In this document: positions 56,615 to 64,000 of the stretch, one piece after another | Position numbering within the stretch: the first letter of the stretch is position 1 | Layout: every line of letters begins with the position of its first letter | Origin: Pyxicephalus adspersus | Lineage: Eukaryota > Chordata > Amphibia > Anura > Pyxicephalidae | Assembly: GCF_032062135.1 (NCBI RefSeq) | Contig: NC_092861.1 | Location: forward strand, 3,495,366-3,559,365 | Length of the DNA stretch: 64,000 nt | Direction of reading: 5' to 3' | The notes under the pieces: generated by a model | Seen by the model: only the letters and a program-made list of their open reading frames with translations | Told to the model about the DNA's origin: nothing | Database searches by the model: none | Made by a program: the position numbers and the translations under genes

Positions 56615-56813
56615 GCCTGATTTATTAAAGCTCTCCAACAATGAAGAACATAGACTATCATGGGAGAGCCCAGGTGAGCTAGCAAACTAGTCCTGATTAG
56701 AAAACACTTGCTAACTAATGGCAATGAGTTTGAGCCAACCTATCCCTGGTTTGCAATGTTCTTCCATGAAAGCCTATCTTCTCCGGCATTGGAGTTTTAA
56801 TAAATCAGGCCCA
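56615..56813. mobile_element. Foldback MITE, GGCCCTGATTTATTAAAG family
   Basis: Starts GGCCTGATTTATTAAAGCTC and ends TTTTAATAAATCAGGCCCA. It is full length, with more diverged arms than the copy at 61,654. Confidence 0.75.
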
Positions 56814-57407
56814 GTGTATTCTCTTAAAGCCATGTTGTCTCCAACAACTGCCATCTTTATATAGACAATGAACACTCCCACTCCTTTAGTCCCAATACCA
56901 TAAATGAGAAGGGTTCATTATTCCTCATAGATAGCTGAGAGCCTTTTTTACAGATATACAAGAACATTTTCAATCTGATATTTAATATCCCAACCAATGA
57001 ACTAAATAATTATAAAGTTAATTATAAAAAATATTCTTGAAAGTAAACAGATCTTGTACTTTAACTTTATTCTAGACAGGTCCTCTTACTCATATAATTA
57101 TATGCACATTGCTTCTATGTTCCTTGTTGTAACATGTCAAACGAAAATGTAGACATTTGATGCAAATCCATTCAATGTGTAATGGACGGCACATTTTGTC
57201 CATGTGGTGAAGGTATGCAAACCAGCTTCAGCAGCTAAAAACCTTACGATTACCACTTGATTACTTTTTTTGTTGAACTTTTGCTGTACAATTTGCATTT
57301 TACATTCAAATAGTCAAGTTAATAGACTGCTTGATACTGAGCTGACCCTCATTATAGAAGCACCTTTCATTGCTGGACAGGTGGTCAGGTCCATTTATAC
57401 AGAAAAC

Positions 57408-58277
57408 ATGAATCTGGGTCTGGTTGGTGCAGCCATCATTTCCTTTTTGCTGGGAATTACAACCCAATCCTTTATCATCGGCTTTAATTTTGTTGACTTT
57501 CTGAAAGGACGACTGTTAAGTCCCATTGACCAAATTCTGCTGTCCCTTGGGATTGTTAGAATTTGCTTTCAGGTGCTCTCATTGTTTGATGTGTTTTTTA
57601 TTCTTTTCTTTCAAAGTGTTTTTTCTTTGCCTTTAATGTTATTTCTCTACATAACTGTAAATGCCTGCAACTTATCCAGCATCTGGCTGACCACTGTGTT
57701 CTCCGTCATCTTCTGCCTGAAAATTGCCAATTTCCACAACGCCTTCTTCTTACGTCTGAAGACCACCCTGTCACAACAAGTCGTCCGTCTGATTGTGGCT
57801 TCCATTCTGCTATCTATTTGTTATATCTCCTTGTATTTGTGGGTTGATAGTTACCTGAATCCAGTCAAGCAACTCCGCAGTCACTCTATCAATGAAACTG
57901 AATATTTGACACATGTATACGTTTTTGTAGCCATGGGGAATAGTTTTCCATTCGTTATATATTCCGGCTCAACAATTCTTCTCATCGTGTCTCTGTTCCT
58001 TCACATGAAGCAGATGAAATCCAACAGCAATGTGACCACCAATCTGGACACTTACTACAAAGCTATAAAGTTCATGTCTTTTTGTCTTCTTTGCTTCATG
58101 TTGCTGATGGCTACCAATGTGGTCGTCTTGTACTATTACAAGAGCCTAGATGTAATACCACTCACTATTATTTGGAATACTTTTCCAACTTTGCATTCCA
58201 TGTACCTGATCTACAGAACAAACAGATTAAGAGAACATTTCTTGAGTATCCTACATTGTGGAAGGGTCGATGGATGA
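57408..58277 (+). CDS. Bitter taste receptor-like GPCR (TAS2R family), second tandem copy
   Basis: Intronless 289-residue protein with the same architecture as the gene upstream. Conserved blocks: TQSFIIGFN in TM1 (about 19-27), LLSLGIVRI in TM2 (44-52), IFCLKIANF at the end of TM3 (101-109), and SFPFVIYS leading into TM5 (179-186). DTYYKAIKFMSF starts TM6 (214-225) and PTLHSMYLIYRTNRLRE lies in TM7 (260-276). A sequon NET (162-164) sits in extracellular loop 2. I chose the ATG at 57,408 because it places TM1 directly after a very short N-terminus; the frame stays open to about 57,270 but has no upstream ATG. The C-tail is shorter than that of copy 1. The copies are clearly related but strongly diverged, so the duplication looks old. 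No frameshift or stop is seen. Confidence 0.85.
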   Translation: MNLGLVGAAIISFLLGITTQSFIIGFNFVDFLKGRLLSPIDQILLSLGIVRICFQVLSLFDVFFILFFQSVFSLPLMLFLYITVNACNLSSIWLTTVFSVIFCLKIANFHNAFFLRLKTTLSQQVVRLIVASILLSICYISLYLWVDSYLNPVKQLRSHSINETEYLTHVYVFVAMGNSFPFVIYSGSTILLIVSLFLHMKQMKSNSNVTTNLDTYYKAIKFMSFCLLCFMLLMATNVVVLYYYKSLDVIPLTIIWNTFPTLHSMYLIYRTNRLREHFLSILHCGRVDG

Positions 58278-58571
58278 AGCTCTGGGCCCAGGTCAAGGGA
58301 GCGAGTGAAAACAATTAGTCATTGAGATCAACTTAGTACAAAACCATCATGAGTATGGGATTATTATTTGTTTTATACAAGAAATTTACTAGGATTGTAT
58401 AAGGGTCAAGTACAGGTCCCCGGGTCATTCTCATTCATGGGTCCTGCTATGGGGTTTTCTAATTATCTAGCGTGCACTAGTAGACTTTATAGCAAGTAAA
58501 TGTTATGCGCAATGTGAAGGAATGTATCTTTGTAGCGTCTGAACACTTTGCATATGAAAAGAAAGCATAAA

Positions 58572-59070
58572 AAAGTAGTTCCTATATGTATGGAGCCTCT
58601 ATGCATATAGGAGAGCCTATACTTGCCTATATATGCAGCTATATATATGGGGCCATAGTCTATATATGTAGTTCCTATATGTATGTAGCCTTTTATATGC
58701 ATATAAGAGAGCCTAGTCCTGCCTATATACGCAGCTATACATATAGGGCCATAGTCTATATATGTAGTTCCTATATGTATGTAGCCTCTTATATGCATAT
58801 AGGAAAGCCTATACCTGCTAAATATATAGAGCTATAAATATGGGGCCATAGTCTATATATGTAGTTCCTATATGTATGTAGCCTTTTATATGCATATAAG
58901 AGAGCCTAGTCCTGCCCATATACGCAGCTATACATATGGGGCCATAGTCTATATATATGGTTCTTATGTATATATCCTCTTATATGCATATAAGCCAGCC
59001 TATACCTGCCTATATAAATGGGGCTATAGTCTATATATGTGGATCCTATGTGCATGGAGCCTGTTACATA
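58572..59070 (+). repeat. 96-bp satellite-like array, about 5 copies
   Basis: TAGTTCCTATATGTATG recurs at 58,575, 58,669, 58,765 and 58,862, then in diverged form near 58,958. Units also share GGGGCCATAGTCTATATATG and TATATGCATATA. AT-rich, about 500 bp downstream of TAS2R copy 2. Confidence 0.9.
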
Positions 59071-61189
59071 CATAAATATAATAATAGTAATATATCAATT
59101 TATACAACACTAAGCCACTAGAAAGCAGACATTCTCACTGTGATGGAATATATCTTGTGTAGTTTCTGAACACTTGGTTTATAAAAAGAGTGACTCAATT
59201 TTCTTTCTTTAACATACCATAGTATGTAATATAATCAGAGATGGATTATTAGAGAACTGGGGAACGTTGTAGCGTTATTCCAATTCAAGCGTTCCTCCTG
59301 TTTCTTCAAACCTGGGCAAGAAGTCGGCCAGTCTAGGGCTGGAAGGGAGGAGGGGGATTGACGTGGAATGGCGGCTTTATGGAGGATTTTGATGGAGGAT
59401 TTTGATGGTGTCTTTTCCCCATACCTATTGCTCCACATAGGTGGCACCTATTTTTTTGCCTGTTCTGCCAGGTCTCCGAAGAAGAGTGCTTGGGTAAAAC
59501 AGCCCATTTTTTAATATAGTCTGGGGGGGGGGGATCCAAAATTTTGGTATGGAGTCCAATGGTTCCAAGGACTAAATCAGGAACTTTGTAAAAGCAACCC
59601 ATCACACGTGTTACTTTTCATATATTTGGGCCAAGCTGGGTTCACTTTAATAAACTGAAGGCCCTCAATAATTGAATTCCCTGTAATAAGTACATGAAGA
59701 ACATTTATCTCAGCTTCTTGAGATGTTTGATTGCAGAATGTTAAGTCAATTGTAGCAAGCAATAAAAGAAGATATCAAATGTTAGGCAGCAATAAATAAC
59801 ATGGAAGTTATACAGCTATACAACAACATCTAAAGTTATACAGCTCAGTTTAGCTTAAAGGGAACTTAGACGTGGCAAAGGAACAGGTTCACTTTACATA
59901 TCTCTGCCCCATCTGAACATATTTACTGCCATTATGCCCCCCCAGTTTCTTCCTTTAGCCAGGTGCAATGTAGGCTAAGATTTGCTGGAGCCATAGCTTA
60001 CACGGAACTATGAGTCCAGTGCAGTCACATGGAGTTTGTCATATACTCCACCATACTTGCAAGTACCAGCTGCCATTGCAGAACAGATTAGTGGGGGAGC
60101 AAAGGTCAAGTAAGTACATGCAGGACAAGGGAAGGGAGAGTGATGAAGGGGCAAACATAGGCTAGTTTTAAAGTTAATAAAGTTTACTAGATATCCATGT
60201 AAATAATCTTATGTGGGTGTTTTATAAGCCTTATTCTGTATATAGGGAGTAATTATACATCTACATGGCAGGAGCCTTATTTACTCATCATATGTCCATG
60301 CTTTACATCCAGCTTGTGCTTTGCTGATTTCACAAGGCGGGTTCATTCTGTATGAAAACAAGATTTGCAGTCCCCATTAACCTGAAGCACCCACAAAACC
60401 AGAAACCTTTTCATATTTTGCTTATGTTTATGGCTGTAAAAGCAGAAAGGGGAAATTGTTATGCCTACCATGAAACAAAGCACGTTCCTTCCAATCAGAG
60501 TTCATAATTGGCCTGGCGTTGATGTGAGTTTGTACTTGTATCTGGATATATTGTCATTTATTTTTAGTTACATCAAGCTATATTAATATTATTTATTGTT
60601 AATTCTAAAACTATATTTATTATATTTATTGGTCCATTGTTTTTCATTGTATACCATATATACATTATTAATAAAAGAGAAACGATAAGGGCTTTAAGTC
60701 ATTTTTATTCTCATTTTCATGAGTTTTATTAACATTTTATATATTTTAAATTTAATACTGTGTACTGATAATATTACTGGATACACAAAGCCCTTTACAC
60801 TGACCTGAGAGATCTCACAACCAGTCCCATGCACAGGAATAATGATATCTCACATGTTGTGGTATATTACTGGGAGCTGCTTATGGTAACGGGATGCTTA
60901 CAGGGCAGATTAGAGGCAGTGGACTCCAAAGTCCAAAATAACAGCAGGTTTATTTGTATAGACAAGTGTTACAGCACACTCTCCAGCACTTCCCAACAAA
61001 AATACCAAACAGTAGCCTGGCTGGGCCTCTGGCAATCACACCTAGGTGCCCTCTCTTACTAACACACACTAAATCAACACTGTTTTACTCACAGTTCCAA
61101 TCTGCCTTTGCCCGCTGGCATTCCTGGAGCTCTGTCCACTTTCATGCAGCCTTGAACCCACTCTTGCTCCCTTCTCCTTCCTGGAACCC
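59071..61189. other. No gene recognised
   Basis: Short frames only, and a G9 run near 59,525. No element boundary or array identified. Confidence 0.45.
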
Positions 61190-61410
61190 TCTGGCCTGAA
61201 ACAGATTCTGGCTTCCTTCTCAGCCTGGACCCCCCGGCTGCGTTCTCAGCCTGGAACCCCCGGCTGCGTTCTCAGACTGGAACCCTCCGGCTGCGTTCTC
61301 AGCCTGGACCCCCCGGCTGCGTTCTCAGCCTGGAACCCCCGGCTGCATTCTCAGACTGGAACCCCCGGCTGCGTTCTCAGACTGGAACCCTCCGGCTGCC
61401 TTTTCAGCAC
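61190..61410 (+). repeat. 26/27-bp GC-rich minisatellite, about 8 copies
   Basis: GGCTGCGTTCTCAGCCTGGA plus ACCCCC; CTGCGTTCTC starts at 61,238, 61,264, 61,291 and 61,317. Confidence 0.88.
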
Positions 61411-61653
61411 ACTCCAACCTGCAACACAGTGGCTGATCCTCTTCCCTCAGCCTCCTGGTGATCAATTTTCTCTCTGCTTTGCACCTAAGTGCAGGTGCAC
61501 ATTTACCCAGTCAGGATTGTGTTGGGCCAAGGAACCCACCCTTTCAGTTCCTTGGCCGGCTCCAGGGCCCTAAAGAACCAGACATCCAAACACCCTCACT
61601 TTCATTTACCTGAAGCCTTTAATGCACTTTCCTGACACCTTTACTGACACAAT

Positions 61654-61877
61654 GGCCCTGATTTTTTAAAGCTCTTCAAGGCTGGAGAGAATACACTTTC
61701 ACCAGTGAAGCTGGATGATCCAACAAACCTGGGATGGGTCTGGTCCAGGATTCAAAGCATTTGCTAGCAAAAAGTAAATGACATTGAAGAAATCCATTCC
61801 AGGTTTGCTTGATCACCCAGCTTCACTGGTGAAAGTGTATTCTCTTCAGCCTTGGAGAGCTTTAATAAATCAGGCCC
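61654..61877. mobile_element. Foldback MITE, GGCCCTGATTTATTAAAG family, best copy
   Basis: Arms of about 80 bp: 61,654-61,735 and 61,795-61,877 are almost perfect inverted repeats (ATACACTTTCACCAGTGAAG versus CTTCACTGGTGAAAGTGTAT). The spacer is about 60 bp. Other copies in the window: 29,326-29,528, 56,615-56,813, and single arms at 19,322-19,440 and 63,614-63,708. Confidence 0.85.
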
Positions 61878-62142
61878 TCTGTCACAATATACAGATCACT
61901 GGTGTTAGTCCACCTCTCTCTAACTGAAAATCCAAATAGCTAACATGCTATAGAAAGTAGAATCAGCACACCTTCTTCTTTCATCAAGATGTATTATAGA
62001 TTCACATATTCGTTACCAATAAAGGGTAGTTAATGCTTTAGAACCACACAGAACCCCTTTTTGCAGGTTTGGTATTCTGCATGCCTTGATAAAGGGTTCT
62101 TTGCAGCATTATTAAATAATTCTAGCAATGTATTGTACAGCA

Positions 62143-62321
62143 TAGTACTGCTTTTAAGCCGGGAAGGAAGAAGCTGTAGATGGGTGGCAGCCACTGTTGT
62201 GTGACCCAACATGTGAACTACACTTACGGGGATGCTGTGTGACCCACCCAAAAACAGCCGGGTGGTTACTGATAAGTGCTGGGGGGTGCGCCCAGCTAAA
62301 AGGATCTGGGGAGAACACTGA
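62143..62321 (-). mobile_element. hAT-like non-autonomous element, copy 4
   Basis: Inverted copy containing CCACCCAAAAACAGCCGGGT and ending GGGGAGAACACTG. TACAGCA occurs on both sides (62,136-62,142 and 62,322-62,328), consistent with a slightly decayed target duplication. Confidence 0.65.
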
Positions 62322-62404
62322 TACAGCACTCAAATATTTAAATGTTCTACAGTTTGCTGCTGTTTGTGATTAAAACATAAAATAATACAATAATCATTCG
62401 CTTA

Positions 62405-62520
62405 CACTTTGCAAAGCGGTGAATTTGTCATCCTTTGGTGTAGAATTCTCCAGGTACATATGTCTCAATGACAGTAATTGATTTTCCACCTGATTCGACT
62501 GCTTTATAAATAGACCCTTT
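62405..62520. mobile_element. Diverged copy of the small foldback MITE
   Basis: Shares the GCAAAGCGG...CTCCAGG...ATGTCTCAATGACAGTAATTGATTTTCCACC...ACTGCTTTATAAATAG layout with 13,446-13,579, but the arms no longer pair well. Confidence 0.5.
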
Positions 62521-62834
62521 TACTTTACATCATCCTGGCCTGGCCAATCACAATGGCTGAAAACCTGAACCTGGAAGGAGACCGGGTGAAGATGGTGACT
62601 CCTGGCCCATATGCATTATGAACCTACCTGCTCTCAAATGTTTAATTTCAAAGACATTAGCACTTTGAACGAAGCAGAAGCAGTAATGGTCAGGGTAGGT
62701 CTCTACTGATCAGAGTTTTGAGAGGTCCTAATGAAGAAATAGAGTGTACCTTGCCTATGGTATATGCATTTGAAAGCTGGTGGCAGCGAGTGGTACTGCT
62801 ACCATTCAGTGCTGCTCCAGTTCATTTACTATAC

Positions 62835-62936
62835 ATCCCTATACAATAGACATCCATGTACAGGTGACATTCCTGAACAAGAGACATCTTTGTACAAGTG
62901 ACATCCTTATACATGAGACATCCCTGTACAAGTTCC
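62835..62936 (+). repeat. Short degenerate repeat, about 20-bp unit
   Basis: GACATCC(C/T)TGTACAAGT-like units occur about 5 times with variable length. Confidence 0.6.
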
Positions 62937-63144
62937 AATCTCGCCTTCCTGATATCCAGGCAATGTCCCATCACGGCATGCATGCAGCTCTCCTACAAAG
63001 GTCTAAAATCTATGGAAGTGATGGAGTAATAGGAAAGTAAAGCCGCTCAACCCGAGACTGACCGCCCACCCATGGGGCACCTGAGCTACTCATCCAGGTG
63101 AACTTTCTGAACTAATTTCAGAATGACTGAGCTGAGGGACAAGT

Positions 63145-63237
63145 GAATGAGAGAGAGAGAGAGGGAGAAAGAGAGAGAGAGAGGGAGAATGAGAGAGAGA
63201 GAGAGAGAATGAGAGAGAGAGAAAGAGAGAGAGAGGG

Positions 63238-63272
<35 letters not shown>

Positions 63273-63402
63273 ATGAGAGAGAGAAAGAGAATGAGAACGA
63301 GAGAGAGAAAGAGAATGAGAAAGAGAGAGCGAAAGAGAGAGAGAATGAGAGAGAGAGAGAGAGAAAATGAGAGAGAGAAAGAGAATGAGAAAGAGAGAGA
63401 AT

Positions 63403-63442
<40 letters not shown>

Positions 63443-63528
63443 GAATGAGAGAGAGAAAATGAGAGAGAGAAAATGAGAGAGAGAGAGAGAGAAAATAAGA
63501 GAGAGCGAGAGATAGAGAGAGAAGGAAT

Positions 63529-63564
<36 letters not shown>

Positions 63565-63612
63565 ACGAGAGAGAGCGAGAGAGAACGAGAGAGAGAGAAG
63601 AGAAGAGAGAGA
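63145..63612 (+). repeat. (GA)n microsatellite, about 470 bp
   Basis: Nearly pure GAGAGA interrupted by GAAA, GAAT and GAAC variants. The long Arg/Glu (plus) and Ser/Leu (minus) frames over it are artefacts. Confidence 0.97.
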
Positions 63613-63613
63613 A

Positions 63614-63708
63614 AGGCCCTGATTTATTAAAGTTCCCCAGGGCTGGAGAGGATGCTGGAGAGGATACACTTTCATCAGTGAAGCTGGGTGATCCAGCAAA
63701 CCTGGAAT
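63614..63708 (+). mobile_element. Single arm of the GGCCCTGATTTATTAAAG MITE
   Basis: One arm (GGCCCTGATTTATTAAAGTT...GATCCAGCAAACCTGGAATGG) abuts the (GA)n tract. The second arm is absent, and GGAGAGGATGCT shows a small internal duplication. Confidence 0.65.
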
Positions 63709-64000
63709 GGAAGTTATTTTATTATCTTCCTGCTGTACTGTTCTGACTCCCAGCTTATACAGAGACCCAGCACTCTGAAGGTCTGATTGCGCCATCTAGT
63801 GGCCATGCAGCTATAGGTTACGGTGACCTATTCAGAAATCCAGCTGTAAGGTCAGCACCAGTCCCCCAATCTAACACCGCACTCTTCACCTATAGTATGA
63901 CCCGCTCAGTCTCAGGAGACTGGTTGCTTTCTCAGCACACGGTTGCCCCCAGGATTTAGGGATGACAGACAAAGATTGGTCCAGGCTGCATATAAATGAT

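Noticed and set aside
63118..63795. 225-residue Ser/Leu-rich frame and Arg/Glu-rich frames
   Set aside because: Translations of a (GA)n microsatellite.

Overview
The window is nuclear DNA from a vertebrate, most likely a frog. It has split genes with GT-AG introns, a high density of decayed Tc1-like, L2/CR1-like and L1-like elements, long-armed foldback elements, many minisatellites and seven runs of N. The anuran guess is inferred from a complete, apparently functional threonine dehydrogenase gene, bitter-receptor-like genes and the style of the repeats. No sequence search was run.

Layout: (1) 1-12,300 (+) holds TDH, mitochondrial L-threonine 3-dehydrogenase. Eight coding exons join to an uninterrupted 372-codon frame, and its introns carry tandem arrays and a Tc1-like element. 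(2) 12,301-38,283 is almost gene-free. It contains foldback elements, a 5'-truncated L1-like LINE, Tc1-like remnants and three large gapped minisatellites. Two small exon-like pieces at 33,424-33,473 and 35,396-35,506 (+) may be the 3' end of an unrecognised gene. (3) 38,284-50,951 (-) holds EIF2B4, the eIF2B delta subunit. Thirteen coding exons give a 526-codon frame, running from a GC-rich promoter near 51,000 to an ATTAAA signal at 38,248-38,243. Most of its larger introns contain a different tandem repeat, an L2-like fragment or a SINE. (4) 51,200-54,800 is gene-free and includes two long foldback elements. (5) 54,816-58,277 (+) holds two intronless seven-transmembrane genes of the bitter taste receptor (TAS2R) type in tandem. 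(6) 58,300-64,000 is repeats only: a 96-bp array, a 26-bp array, a foldback element and a (GA)n tract.

The genes are functionally unrelated (threonine catabolism, translation initiation, chemoreception), and nothing suggests they act as a unit. I did not find a convincing new biological system. The most unusual structures are foldback elements that share a CCTGA-GAAG...GAAACGTGT motif, and a minisatellite that seems to have grown out of the end of a Tc1-like transposon.
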